Below are positions 1 through 9,314 of a stretch of DNA of 64,000 bases, one piece after another (position 1 is the first letter of the stretch; each line of letters starts with the position of its first letter). The notes under the pieces were generated by a model. That model had not been told where the DNA came from, made no database searches, and saw nothing but the letters and a program-made list of their open reading frames with translations. This stretch comes from Escherichia hormaechei_A (GTDB lineage Bacteria; Pseudomonadota; Gammaproteobacteria; Enterobacterales; Enterobacteriaceae), in the NCBI GenBank assembly GCA_042434945.1, contig CP170191.1, positions 4,741,536-4,805,535 of the forward strand. Reading direction: 5' to 3'. A program made the translations under genes and the position numbers.

Positions 1-1
1 G

Positions 2-1123
2 TGGGCAGGATATTTCACCGGCTGGACTTACTGGTTCTGCTGGGTTGTAACCGGTATGGCAGACGTGGTGGCGATCACGGCTTATGCTCAGTTCTGGTTC
101 CCCGATCTCTCCGACTGGGTCGCCTCGCTGGCGGTGATAGTGCTGCTGCTGACGCTTAACCTCGCCACCGTGAAAATGTTCGGTGAGATGGAGTTCTGGT
201 TTGCGATGATCAAAATCGTCGCCATTGTGTCGCTGATTGTCGTCGGCCTGGTCATGGTGGCGATGCACTTTCAGTCACCGACTGGTGTGGAAGCGTCATT
301 CGCGCATTTGTGGAATGACGGCGGCTGGTTCCCGAAAGGTTTAAGTGGCTTCTTTGCCGGATTCCAGATAGCGGTTTTCGCTTTCGTGGGGATTGAGCTG
401 GTAGGTACAACAGCTGCGGAAACCAAAGATCCAGAGAAATCACTGCCACGCGCGATTAACTCCATTCCGATCCGTATCATTATGTTCTACGTCTTCGCGC
501 TGATTGTGATTATGTCCGTGACGCCGTGGAGTTCGGTAGTCCCGGAGAAAAGCCCGTTTGTTGAACTGTTCGTGTTGGTAGGGCTGCCTGCTGCCGCAAG
601 CGTGATCAACTTTGTGGTGCTGACCTCTGCGGCGTCTTCCGCTAACAGCGGCGTCTTCTCTACCAGCCGTATGCTGTTTGGTCTGGCGCAGGAAGGTGTG
701 GCACCGAAAGCGTTCGCTAAACTTTCTAAGCGCGCAGTACCCGCGAAAGGGCTGACGTTCTCGTGTATCTGTCTGCTCGGCGGCGTGGTGATGTTGTATG
801 TGAATCCTAGTGTGATTGGCGCGTTCACGATGATTACAACCGTTTCCGCGATTCTGTTTATGTTCGTCTGGACGATTATCCTTTGCTCGTACCTTGTGTA
901 TCGCAAACAGCGTCCTCATCTACATGAGAAGTCGATCTACAAGATGCCGCTCGGCAAGCTGATGTGCTGGGTATGTATGGCGTTCTTTGTGTTCGTGGTC
1001 GTGTTGCTGACACTGGAAGATGACACTCGCCAGGCGCTGCTGGTTACCCCGCTGTGGTTTATCGCGCTGGGGCTGGGCTGGCTGTTTATTGGTAAGAAGC
1101 GGGCTGCTGAACTGCGGAAATAA
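2..1123 (+). CDS. cycA: CycA, D-serine/D-alanine/glycine:H+ symporter (5' end cut off)
   Basis: An amino-acid permease of the APC superfamily in the inner membrane that imports glycine, D-alanine, D-serine and D-cycloserine with protons. The frame is open from base 2, so about 373 C-terminal residues remain of a usual 470. The first visible residues are WAGYFTGWTYWFCW and the protein ends KKRAAELRK. About ten hydrophobic segments remain, and TTAAETKDP is the typical APC loop. Apart from the missing N-terminus it is intact and looks almost identical to E. coli CycA as I remember it. An inverted repeat with a short T-run follows the stop. Confidence 0.97.
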   Translation, partial: WAGYFTGWTYWFCWVVTGMADVVAITAYAQFWFPDLSDWVASLAVIVLLLTLNLATVKMFGEMEFWFAMIKIVAIVSLIVVGLVMVAMHFQSPTGVEASFAHLWNDGGWFPKGLSGFFAGFQIAVFAFVGIELVGTTAAETKDPEKSLPRAINSIPIRIIMFYVFALIVIMSVTPWSSVVPEKSPFVELFVLVGLPAAASVINFVVLTSAASSANSGVFSTSRMLFGLAQEGVAPKAFAKLSKRAVPAKGLTFSCICLLGGVVMLYVNPSVIGAFTMITTVSAILFMFVWTIILCSYLVYRKQRPHLHEKSIYKMPLGKLMCWVCMAFFVFVVVLLTLEDDTRQALLVTPLWFIALGLGWLFIGKKRAAELRK

Positions 1124-1135
1124 CCGCATTATCAT

Positions 1136-1156
1136 GCTGGATCCATCCAGCTTTTA
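1136..1156 (+). terminator. Rho-independent terminator after cycA
   Basis: GCTGGA-TCCA-TCCAGC forms a 6-bp stem followed by TTTT, 13 bases after the cycA stop and just before the end of the convergent ytfE gene. It may serve both strands weakly. Confidence 0.6.
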
Positions 1157-1158
1157 GA

Positions 1159-1821
1159 TCACTCACCCGCCAGCGCCCTTGGGAACAGCACATTATTTTC
1201 CAGGCTGATGTGCTCCATCAGGTCATCAATCAGTTCATTAATGCCGTTATACATCGCTTTCCAGGTGGTGCAGGCTTCTGGCGGCGGTGTGACGTTATTG
1301 GTGGTGTGTTTAATCACTTCCAGCAGTTCGCCCGCTTCATCGTGCTCGCTTTCCATTACGCTGATTGGCCCCATTGCCTGGCTGCCCATGCCTTGTTTGA
1401 TCATCGGGAAGAGGATCTGCTCTTCTTTCATCATGTGGCTGGAAAGCTCTTCATGCAGCATGGTCAGGTATTTTGTCAGCCCTTTTGGCACGCTCGGTTT
1501 GTCGGCGTGAACGCGCTCGACTTTAGTCGCTTGCAGAATCAGCTCCGGCAGTTGCTCGCGGTGACGATCGTGGTAGCGCACGATGATATGGTCGATGATT
1601 TCTGCCAGCGGGGCGCTACGCCAGTCTTTCTCAATCGGTTGTTCAGCAAGCTTTGCCAGCTCAGCTTCAATGACCTCAACATCCAGTTCTTTACGTGCCG
1701 CCGCACGCGCCAGCGTCTGCTTACCGCCACAGCAGTAATCCATATCATATTTACGAAACAGAGCCGAAGCGCGAGGAATAGAGAGCGCCAGTTCACCTAA
1801 AGGTTGGTCGCGATAAGCCAT
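1159..1821 (-). CDS. ytfE: YtfE/RIC, di-iron iron-sulfur cluster repair protein
   Basis: A cytoplasmic di-iron protein that repairs or supplies iron to Fe-S clusters damaged by nitric oxide or peroxide. It has 220 residues, the usual length. The N-terminal ScdA-like domain carries the adjacent cysteines in DYCCGGKQ near residue 30. The hemerythrin-like four-helix bundle supplies His and Glu ligands in VRYHDRH, MLHEELSSHM, ESEHDEAG and MEHISLENN. It is convergent with cycA and preceded by an NsrR-type palindrome, which fits nitric-oxide induction. The protein appears essentially identical to E. coli YtfE. Confidence 0.97.
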   Translation of the reverse strand: MAYRDQPLGELALSIPRASALFRKYDMDYCCGGKQTLARAAARKELDVEVIEAELAKLAEQPIEKDWRSAPLAEIIDHIIVRYHDRHREQLPELILQATKVERVHADKPSVPKGLTKYLTMLHEELSSHMMKEEQILFPMIKQGMGSQAMGPISVMESEHDEAGELLEVIKHTTNNVTPPPEACTTWKAMYNGINELIDDLMEHISLENNVLFPRALAGE

Positions 1822-1847
1822 AGCTGATACCTCATTCTTAATAAGAT

Positions 1848-1870
1848 AAGATGTATTTTAAATGCATCTT
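1848..1870 (-). promoter_or_regulatory. NsrR operator of ytfE
   Basis: A 23-bp near-perfect inverted repeat, AAGATG...CATCTT around a T/A-rich centre (arms 1848-1853 and 1865-1870), lies 27-49 bases upstream of the ytfE start. It matches the nitric-oxide-sensing repressor NsrR consensus (AAGATGC..TTT..GCATCTT) known from the E. coli ytfE promoter. Confidence 0.85.
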
Positions 1871-1999
1871 TAAGTCAAAACTATAACCCTTTAGAGGCAA
1901 GGGTGAAAATGAGAAGGGGATCACAAAAAAAGCGTGCTTTTAACTTGCTGATTGAATGCAGAAAAGGGCTTTCGAAAGTTTTTAAAGGTGGAGAAACAG

Positions 2000-2026
2000 T
2001 AAACAACCTGCCGCGCGTGCCGATAG
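2000..2026 (+). promoter_or_regulatory. Flagellar sigma-28 (FliA) promoter of the chemoreceptor
   Basis: TAAA at 2000-2003, exactly 15 bases, then GCCGATAG at 2019-2026. This matches the FliA consensus TAAAGTTT-N11-GCCGATAA in both elements and spacing. It sits 40 bases before the chemoreceptor start, as expected for a class III flagellar-regulon gene. Confidence 0.75.
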
Positions 2027-2066
2027 ATACAGGTCAGACAATACCTGTATATAAAAAAGGCAACGC

Positions 2067-3716
2067 ATGTTTAAACGTATAAAAGTCATTACTCTTTTGA
2101 TTTCGGTGCTGCTTGTGCTCGGCATCATGCAGCTGATCTCCGCTGGCATTTTCATTAACGCACTCAATAACGATAAAGAGAACTTCACCGTTTCTCAGCT
2201 TTCCAGCCAGAACGTCGCGGAGTTTACCGACGCCTGGATCAGCCTGAACCAGGCGCGCGTCACTCTCAACCGCGGCATGCTGCGCCTGCAAAGCAGCATG
2301 GCGTCGCAGATTAACGGCGGGCAGCTGAACGAGCTGGTCAATACCGCGAAAAACCTGCTGGCCGATGCCCAGACCCATTACGATAAATACTACGCGCTGC
2401 CGGAAACGCCGGGTATGGACGAGCACCTGGCCGATCGTCTGGAAGAGCAATACCGCGTCTACTCCGCCACGCTGACGCAAATGAACGTTCTGCTGGGGCA
2501 GGGCAATCTGGAAGATATGTTCAAACAAAATGCCGAACAGAAGCAGACCGCGATGCAAAAGGTTTATCGCGAGTGGCGTGAGGCGCAGGCCGCGCTGACC
2601 GCCAAAGGGATCCGGGACAATGAAAGCGACTACAAACGCATTCTGTGGATCCTTTCTGCGGTGATGCTGCTGGTGATCGCGGTGATTATTTCCAGCTGGA
2701 TTGCGATGCGCCGCGTGCTACTGCTGCCGCTGGAAGAGGTGATCAACCATATCCGCGCCATTGCCGCAGGGGATTTAACCCAGCCGATTCAGGCTGAGGG
2801 TAAAAATGAAATGGCGATCCTGGCGCGCAACGTTCAGGAGATGCAGACTGCGCTGGCCAACACGGTGGGCGTGGTGCGTGAAGGCGCTGATACCATCTAC
2901 ACCGGCGCGGGTGAAATCTCGGCGGGCAGCAACGATCTCTCCTCTCGTACCGAGCAACAGGCCGCTTCTCTGGAAGAGACGGCAGCCAGCATGGAACAGT
3001 TAACCGCCACCGTGAAGCAAAACGCCGATAACGCGCGTCAGGCGTCGCGTCTGGCGCTGGACGCCTCCTCCACCGCGAAGAAGGGCGGTAACGTGGTCGA
3101 GGGCGTTGTGCGCACCATGGACGAAATCGCCACCAGTTCCAGCAAAATCGCGCAAATTACTAACGTGATCGACGGCATTGCTTTCCAGACCAATATTCTG
3201 GCGCTGAACGCGGCGGTAGAAGCGGCGCGCGCGGGCGAGCAGGGACGTGGCTTCGCGGTTGTCGCGGGCGAGGTGCGTACCCTTGCCCAGCGCAGCGCGC
3301 AGGCGGCGAAAGAGATCAAAGCGCTGATCGATGATTCCGGCGAACGCGTCAACGCGGGTTCTCAGCTGGTAAATGAAGCGGGCGCGACGATGGCGGAGAT
3401 CGTCAATGCGGTTACGCGCGTGACGGACATCATGGGTGAGATTGCGTCGGCCTCCGACGAACAGAGCCGCGGTATCGACCAGGTGGGTCAGGCGGTGGCG
3501 GAGATGGATCGCGTCACCCAGCAGAACGCCTCGCTGGTGGAAGAGTCTGCGGCGGCAGCGGCGGCGCTGGAAGATCAGGCTGCACGCCTGAACGACGCGG
3601 TGGCGGTGTTTAAGATCACCCGCAACCAGGCGGTGAAAGCCGCGCCGGTAAAGACCTATGCACCTAAAGCGCAGCCCGTCGCGGCGGCGTCTGAAGCGAA
3701 CTGGGAAACGTTCTGA
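2067..3716 (+). CDS. Methyl-accepting chemotaxis protein (Tar/Tsr type)
   Basis: A transmembrane chemoreceptor of 549 residues signalling to CheA/CheW. It shows membrane segment 1 (about 10-32), a periplasmic four-helix ligand domain (33-190), membrane segment 2 (about 192-212), HAMP (213-265) and the methyl-accepting coiled coil with the conserved hairpin tip AFQTNILALNAAVEAARAGE. It ends NWETF, the pentapeptide that binds CheR and CheB. A strong Shine-Dalgarno precedes the ATG and a FliA-type promoter lies upstream. K-12 has no gene at this position, and this is the first gene of a diverged segment. The ligand cannot be told from sequence. Confidence 0.93.
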   Translation: MFKRIKVITLLISVLLVLGIMQLISAGIFINALNNDKENFTVSQLSSQNVAEFTDAWISLNQARVTLNRGMLRLQSSMASQINGGQLNELVNTAKNLLADAQTHYDKYYALPETPGMDEHLADRLEEQYRVYSATLTQMNVLLGQGNLEDMFKQNAEQKQTAMQKVYREWREAQAALTAKGIRDNESDYKRILWILSAVMLLVIAVIISSWIAMRRVLLLPLEEVINHIRAIAAGDLTQPIQAEGKNEMAILARNVQEMQTALANTVGVVREGADTIYTGAGEISAGSNDLSSRTEQQAASLEETAASMEQLTATVKQNADNARQASRLALDASSTAKKGGNVVEGVVRTMDEIATSSSKIAQITNVIDGIAFQTNILALNAAVEAARAGEQGRGFAVVAGEVRTLAQRSAQAAKEIKALIDDSGERVNAGSQLVNEAGATMAEIVNAVTRVTDIMGEIASASDEQSRGIDQVGQAVAEMDRVTQQNASLVEESAAAAAALEDQAARLNDAVAVFKITRNQAVKAAPVKTYAPKAQPVAAASEANWETF

Positions 3717-3717
3717 T

Positions 3718-3795
3718 ACTGTGCCGGGTGGCGCTTCGCTTACCCGGCCTACGGTTTTGTAGGCCCTGCAAGCGAAGCGCCGCTGGGCGAAAAGC
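3718..3795. repeat. Enterobacter/Klebsiella-type REP palindrome
   Basis: GCCGGGTGGCGCTTCGCTTACCCGGCCTACGG faces a second inverted unit (GTAGGCCC..GCAAGCGAAGCGCC..). It fills the gap between the convergent chemoreceptor and ytfF genes. This sequence family differs from the E. coli REP units found elsewhere in the window. Confidence 0.8.
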
Positions 3796-4761
3796 TCACC
3801 CCTCCGACGCCGGAACGACCATCGGTTTTTCCGGCTTCGCTCTCACCGCAATCACCACCCCAACGACCAGCAGCGCGATCCCGCAGGCCGTTAGCAGCGG
3901 CGGCACGCTCTGACGCATCAGGAAGGTATAGAGCAGCCCTGCCAGTGTCTCAAAGACAATCAGCGGCCCCAGTATCACCGTCGGCAGCTTCTGGCTGGCA
4001 ATGTTCCAGCACAGCGCGCCCACCCACGAACAGAGCACGGCAATGGCGACCATTAACCCGACGAATACCCACGGGCGCGGTCCGAAGGGCAGGGTAAATG
4101 CCGGTTGCTGGCTACCCAGCCAGACACACGCGCCCACATAGCCCAGCAACGAGACAGGGAGGGTGACCAGCGCCTGCGCCGTCGCCCACATCATCGGATG
4201 TTTATCCGGGTTTTCCCGCAGCCAGCGTGCATTGCGCAGGGCATACCATGCCCAACAGACAACCGAGATAAACGCCAGAAAGATCCCTGAACCGTAACGC
4301 CACAAGCTGAAGTTTTCAAGGCCGTGGCGAAGCTCGGCAATATTCACGCACACCAGGCCCACGGCAATGCAGACCAGAGCGGGCGCCATTTTTGACCACG
4401 CCAGTTTGCCGTCACGCTGGCTGTAAAGCAGGTTCGCGAAAACCGGGATGACCACCGGCAGCGTGCCGATAATCATGGTGGACACCGGCGCACCGGTGCG
4501 CTGAATGGCGCTCGCCAGACAGACGTAGTAGATCAGATTACCCATCATGGTCAGCGCCAGCGCGGTGAGCCAGTCCTGGCGGCCCAGCTGACGCAGACGC
4601 GCGCGCCCCAGCCACGCCAGCGGCACGGCAATCAGCCCCAGCGCCAGGTAACGTCCGGTCGACTGCAAAATTGCCGGGTACTCCGGCACAATCAGCGGGC
4701 CGACAAAAATCAGCCCCCACATCAAACCCGCAAGCAGGGCATACAACACGCCGCTAATCAT
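3796..4761 (-). CDS. ytfF: YtfF, EamA/DMT-family inner-membrane transporter
   Basis: A predicted drug/metabolite-superfamily exporter with about ten membrane segments in two EamA repeats, 321 residues from the ATG at 4761. That start gives MISGVLYALLAG, as in E. coli YtfF; the ATG four codons upstream lacks a ribosome site. The substrate is unknown. It is clearly diverged from the K-12 protein (perhaps three quarters identical by eye). The AraC-type regulator next door is in the same orientation, with its stop near 4837, suggesting it may control this exporter. Confidence 0.9.
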   Translation of the reverse strand: MISGVLYALLAGLMWGLIFVGPLIVPEYPAILQSTGRYLALGLIAVPLAWLGRARLRQLGRQDWLTALALTMMGNLIYYVCLASAIQRTGAPVSTMIIGTLPVVIPVFANLLYSQRDGKLAWSKMAPALVCIAVGLVCVNIAELRHGLENFSLWRYGSGIFLAFISVVCWAWYALRNARWLRENPDKHPMMWATAQALVTLPVSLLGYVGACVWLGSQQPAFTLPFGPRPWVFVGLMVAIAVLCSWVGALCWNIASQKLPTVILGPLIVFETLAGLLYTFLMRQSVPPLLTACGIALLVVGVVIAVRAKPEKPMVVPASEG

Positions 4762-4836
4762 TTTTCCATCCATCTTGATTCACTTTGCGATCAGTGTAGG
4801 AGGGCAAAACGCGCGCGTATTGTATGAGGTTGCGCA

Positions 4837-5661
4837 TTAGCGCGGCATAACCTGTTTCTGGTAGCGCACGGGCGTGATGCCGTAGCGACGGGTGAAGGCG
4901 CGTGTTAAATGCGACTGATCGGTCAGCCCGGTCGCGGCGGCCACCTCGGCGGCAGGCATGCCGTGGGTGAGGAATGCTTTTGCGCGCCACAGCCGGATGG
5001 CCATCAGCATCTGGTGGGGCGTAACGTGGAAATGGGCTTTGAACTGGCGCTGAAAATGGTACGGGCTGAGCGAGACAACGTTAGCCAGCTCGTCCAGGGT
5101 CAGCGAGCGCATATAGTTGTCGTGCAGATAATCGCGAACGCGTTCGAAGCGGTGCGCGGCCTCCTGCACCACCGGCGCATGATGGGCCAGTGGCTGAAAA
5201 GTCTGAATCAAATCCAGTAGCAGCCCCTTCTGCGCCAGCGGATCGTTGGTGTGCCACAGGCCGTAAATTAACCGGCCAATCTGCTGTGAGCGCAAAGGGT
5301 CGTGGCGCGTGACGTCATTAAACCACCAGTGACGCAGGCCGGTGACCTCTTCCAGCAGGTCGGGTTCGATGTAGACCATCCGGTAGCGCCAGCCGCCTTC
5401 GGTGGCGGATTCCCCTGTGTGGATCTCGTCCGGGTTCATGGTCACGACGGATTTTTCCGCGGCAAGATGCTGGGTACCGCGATAGCGGAAGCGTTCGGCA
5501 CCGGTTTCGATGGTGCCGATACCGAAGGCTTCATGAGTGTGAGGCTCAAAGGCGTAGTCAGAGATATGGGCGTGATAAAGCTCCAGGCCCGGCAGCTGCG
5601 CCAGATGGCGAAAGCGCGCGCTGTCTCTCTCATCAGTGAACTGTTCCGGTACGCCTTGCAC
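4837..5661 (-). CDS. AraC-family transcriptional regulator
   Basis: A DNA-binding regulator of 274 residues. It has an N-terminal cupin-like effector domain (about 1-160, with HAHISDYAFEPHTHEAFGIG) and a C-terminal double helix-turn-helix (about 175-272) with LSPYHFQRQFKAHF and the AraC signature GLTDQSHLTRAFTRRYGITP. It lies between ytfF and qorB, all on the minus strand. K-12 lacks a gene here. The location suggests control of the EamA exporter, but no operator or effector can be recognised. Confidence 0.88.
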   Translation of the reverse strand: MQGVPEQFTDERDSARFRHLAQLPGLELYHAHISDYAFEPHTHEAFGIGTIETGAERFRYRGTQHLAAEKSVVTMNPDEIHTGESATEGGWRYRMVYIEPDLLEEVTGLRHWWFNDVTRHDPLRSQQIGRLIYGLWHTNDPLAQKGLLLDLIQTFQPLAHHAPVVQEAAHRFERVRDYLHDNYMRSLTLDELANVVSLSPYHFQRQFKAHFHVTPHQMLMAIRLWRAKAFLTHGMPAAEVAAATGLTDQSHLTRAFTRRYGITPVRYQKQVMPR

Positions 5662-5742
5662 GGTGAGCCTCCTTGTGGGTCATCGCTTCATTATCAGAGA
5701 TGACCCGAGGGGATGCCACAAAAAATAACCAATTTTTAACAA

Positions 5743-6591
5743 CTACAGGATGGCTTTGACACTTTCCGCCAGTGATGTGGTTGGGCGGCCGATCAGTTTG
5801 CTCAGAGTACGGCTGTCGTCGAACAGGCCGCCTTTGGACGCGCCGGTGTCGGAGTCCGCCAGCATCTCCGCCAGCCCGGCAGGCAGACCAACGCCTTTCA
5901 GCGCAGCGGCGAAATCGGCTTCGCTGAGGTTCTGATACGTTACCGGCTTACCGCTCTGCTTGCTCAGTTCCGCAGCCAGTTCGCTCAGCGTCCAGGCATT
6001 ATCACCCGCCAGTTCATACACCTTGCCGGCATGACCCTCTTCAGAAATCACTTTCGCTGCCGCCGCCGCGTAATCCGCACGGGTCGCAGAGGCAATTTTG
6101 CCTTCGCCTGCGGCACCCATAAATACGCCGTGTTCCAGCGCTGGCGGCGCGCTTGCCAGGTAGTTTTCGGTGTACCAGCCGTTGCGCAGCAGAGCGTAAG
6201 GCACGCCGGAGGCCGCCAGGGCATTTTCGGTTTCGACGTGCTCAACGTGCAGACCCAGCGGAGATTTGTCAGCATGCAGCAGGCTGGTATAGGCGATGAA
6301 TTTCACCCCGGCGGCTTTGGCGGCGTTTATCACGTTCTGGTGCTGTACGGCACGCTGGCCCACTTCGCTGGAGGAGATGAGCAGCAGTTTATCCACGCCG
6401 TTCAGCGCGGTGGTAAATGCGGCTTCATCGGTGTAATCCGCCTGACGCACAACGACCCCTTGCTGACGCAACGCTTCGGCTTTCGCCGGGTTACGCACAA
6501 TAGCCACGATCTGGCTGGCCGGAACGGTTTTCAGCAGTTCTTCAATAACGTGTTGGCCAAGCTGGCCGGTTGCGCCGGTAATCGCGATCAT
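5743..6591 (-). CDS. qorB: QorB, NADPH-dependent quinone oxidoreductase
   Basis: An SDR-like NmrA-family enzyme that reduces quinones with NADPH in the cytosol. It is 282 residues, close to the E. coli 286. The N-terminal Rossmann motif is ITGATGQLG (residues 4-12), followed by the phosphate-binding arginine region IVRNPAK. It is divergent from the HxlR-type gene ytfH, with an inverted repeat between them. It differs from K-12 at many positions and has a shorter, different C-terminus, marking it as part of the diverged segment. Confidence 0.92.
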   Translation of the reverse strand: MIAITGATGQLGQHVIEELLKTVPASQIVAIVRNPAKAEALRQQGVVVRQADYTDEAAFTTALNGVDKLLLISSSEVGQRAVQHQNVINAAKAAGVKFIAYTSLLHADKSPLGLHVEHVETENALAASGVPYALLRNGWYTENYLASAPPALEHGVFMGAAGEGKIASATRADYAAAAAKVISEEGHAGKVYELAGDNAWTLSELAAELSKQSGKPVTYQNLSEADFAAALKGVGLPAGLAEMLADSDTGASKGGLFDDSRTLSKLIGRPTTSLAESVKAIL

Positions 6592-6639
6592 GATGAATCT
6601 CCTTCGTGTTTGTCTGAGTTTAAATACGCTAACACCTAA

Positions 6640-6656
6640 ACTTACTTTTAGTAAGT
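6640..6656. promoter_or_regulatory. Inverted repeat in the qorB/ytfH intergenic region, candidate YtfH operator
   Basis: ACTTAC-TTTTA-GTAAGT, a perfect 6-bp inverted repeat around 5 bases, with a further GTAAGTA at 6671-6677 overlapping the ytfH leader. HxlR/QorR regulators bind such TAC/GTA repeats in the divergent promoter they control. Confidence 0.6.
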
Positions 6657-6679
6657 ACGTACAAAAAGGTAAGTATGAA

Positions 6680-7060
6680 ATGAGTCAGGTTAGCCTGTCG
6701 CAACAACTGAAAGAGGGTAATCTCTTTGCGGAACAGTGCCCGTCGCGCGAGGTGTTGAAACACGTCACCAGCCGTTGGGGGGTGTTGATTCTGGTGGCGC
6801 TACGCGAAGGTACTCATCGCTTTAGCGACCTGCGGCGCAAAATGGGCGGGGTGAGTGAAAAGATGCTTGCGCAGTCGTTACAGGCGCTAGAGCAGGATGG
6901 TTTTCTTAACCGTATCGCGTATCCGGTGGTGCCGCCGCATGTGGAATATAGCCTCACGCCGCTGGGCGAGCAGGTGAGCGAAAAGGTTGCTGCACTGGCG
7001 GACTGGATTGAGTTGAATTTGCCCGAGGTGTTAGCGGTGCGGGATGAACGTGCGGCATAA
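6680..7060 (+). CDS. ytfH: YtfH, HxlR-family winged-helix regulator
   Basis: A 126-residue DNA-binding protein with an HxlR winged helix (residues about 20-105; SRWGVLILVALREG, HRFSDLRRKMGGVSEKMLAQSL). CPSREVL near the N-terminus carries the conserved cysteine through which QorR-type members sense quinones or electrophiles. The ATG at 6680 follows AAGGTAAGTATGAA and matches the E. coli start. It is divergent from qorB, its presumed target. Here the sequence becomes E. coli-like again (only a few differences), while qorB beside it is diverged. Confidence 0.92.
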   Translation: MSQVSLSQQLKEGNLFAEQCPSREVLKHVTSRWGVLILVALREGTHRFSDLRRKMGGVSEKMLAQSLQALEQDGFLNRIAYPVVPPHVEYSLTPLGEQVSEKVAALADWIELNLPEVLAVRDERAA

Positions 7061-7061
7061 C

Positions 7062-7150
7062 TGCCGGATGCGCGGCCTACGGTGTATGACTTACTTGTAG
7101 GGCGGATAAGATGCGCCAGCATCGCATCCGCCAATAAATGCCGGATGCGA
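7062..7150. repeat. E. coli-type REP pair (BIME)
   Basis: Units TGCCGGATGCGCGGCCTACG, GTAGGGCGGATAAGATGCG and GCATCGCATCCG are REP-family palindromes in alternating orientation between the convergent ytfH and cpdB genes. Confidence 0.8.
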
Positions 7151-7181
7151 TTGATGATTTATAGGCCGAAAAAGAAGTGTT

Positions 7182-9125
7182 TTACTTACTCAAATCCACC
7201 TGATAAATCGCAAACCCGATATCATCGGTCGCGACTTTATTCATCGGATACTGCCCTTTCTCTTTAATAAACGCTGCGGCTTTATCTGACGGGGAAGTTT
7301 CGAAACGGATATCCAGTTTCTTATCGCCAGCTATCGGTGCTAAACGCCAGTTGTTATCTGCCGCCGGGTGAATTTCCCCCGCACGTTTCGACTCATCAGC
7401 AATCCACGCTGCCAGCACCGAGCGGTTCTCATCCGGTGAAGCAAAAGCGATATGGCTGTCGCCCGTACCGGCAAATTTGCCGCCGTAAGCGCGATAGTTA
7501 TTGGTGGCAACGAGGAACATAGCGTTCGGATCAATCGGCTTGCCATTAAAGGTCAGGTTCTTAATCCTTTCCGCATTGGCATTAATCATCTGGCACTCGC
7601 CGTCATAACGGGCGGGCTGGGTAACATCAATCTGATAATTCACACCATCAATAACATCAAAGTTATAGGTGCGGAAACCGTCCCAGTTGATGAGTGACTG
7701 TGGTTTCGTGCTGTTGGGATCAATCTGGTTAAACTGTCCGGCGGAGCACTCCAGCCACTCTTTCACCTCTTTACCGCTGGCTTTCACCACAATCAGCGTA
7801 TTGGGATAGAGATAAAGATCGGCGGCATTACGGAAAGTCAGCTGACCTTTTTCCACCTCTACATAGCTTGCCGGGTCATTTTTGCGACCACCAACTTTAA
7901 ACGGTGCGGCAGCTGAAAGCACCGGCAGTTTTGCCAGATCGGGATCGCCCTGAATGTAATGCTCGACATACGCTTTTTGCGCGTTGTTCACCACCTGCAC
8001 GGTCGGATCGTCCTGCACCAGCGCCAGATAGCTATACATATTGTCGGCAGATTTACCGATTGGCTTGCTGACGAACTGGCGTGTGGCATCGTGATCGGCT
8101 TTGAGTGTTTCTACCAGCTTGCTGTCTTCCGCCGCGAGGGATTTTTTATTAGCGATGTCGTAAATCGGTCGTGCTTCCGCTTTCGCCTGCGTCACCTGCC
8201 ATTTACCGCTGTCATTACTGAGTTGTAAGTCGACCACCCCAAGATGATCGCCCCACATGCCTGGCATTACCGCCGGAACACCATTCAGCGTGCCTTTGGC
8301 GATATCAGCCCCTTCGATATCAGCAAAATCTTTACCCGGGAAAACGGCGTGAGCATGGCCAAACATAATGGCGTTAACGCCCGGAATTTCACTGAGGTAA
8401 TAAACTGAGTTTTCCGCCATCACTTTATACGGATCGGCAGATAGCCCGGAATGCGCCAGAACGACAACGACATCGGCACCTTTCTCGCGCATTTCAGGCA
8501 CGTATTTGCGCACGGTTTCGGTAATATCATTCACCGTCACTTTCCCGGATAAATTAGCTTTATCCCAGCCCATGATTTGTGGCGGCACGACGCCAATATA
8601 GCCAATCTTCAGCGTCTGTTTTTTTCCGTCTTTATCGACCACTTCGGTGTCTTTAATTAAATACGGTGTAAACATTGGCTGTTTGGTTCTGGCGTCAATG
8701 ACGTTGGCATTTACATAAGGGAATTTCGCTCCTGCCAGCGCATTTTTCAGGTAATCCAGACCGTAGTTAAACTCGTGGTTGCCAAGCGTTCCGACGGTAT
8801 AGTCCAGCGTATTTAATGCCTTATAGACCGGGTGAATATCGCCTGCTTTTAATCCTTTCGCCGACATGTAATCTGCCAGCGGACTCCCCTGAATCAAGTC
8901 GCCGTTATCAACCAGTACGCTGTTTTTCACTTCATTGCGGGCATCGTTAATCAGGCTTGCCGTACGTACCAGTCCGAATTTTTCCGTGGCGGTGTCTTTG
9001 TAATAATCGAAATCCATCATGTTGCTATGCAGATCAGTGGTTTCCATGATACGCAGATCGACCGTCGCTGCATTCACACTGGCGGCAATCAGCGTGGCCA
9101 GGAGCGTTGCGCTAAACTTAATCAT
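7182..9125 (-). CDS. cpdB: CpdB, periplasmic 2',3'-cyclic-nucleotide phosphodiesterase / 3'-nucleotidase
   Basis: A periplasmic metallophosphoesterase that converts 2',3'-cyclic nucleotides to 3'-nucleotides and then nucleosides for scavenging. It has 647 residues. A signal peptide ([19 protein letters not shown]) is followed by the metallophosphatase motifs [27 protein letters not shown] and GHAHAVFPG, then a 5'-nucleotidase C-terminal domain. The start at 9125 is preferred because AAAGGATG lies 7-9 bases upstream; the ATG nine bases earlier has no spacing for a ribosome site. It is divergent from cysQ and appears almost identical to the E. coli protein. Confidence 0.97.
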
Positions 9126-9314
9126 CAGGGACATCCTTTTATCATCGGGAATACGAAAGAAAAGGGAGAATAAACGCCTTACTTATAGAACAGTGAAGAA
9201 TGCCACAATTTTACGCTTTGAAAATGATGACACTATCACAGTTGGCGCATTCATTAACGATAGGGTATAAGTAAAACAATAAGTTAACACCGCTCACAGA
9301 GACGAGGTGGAGAA

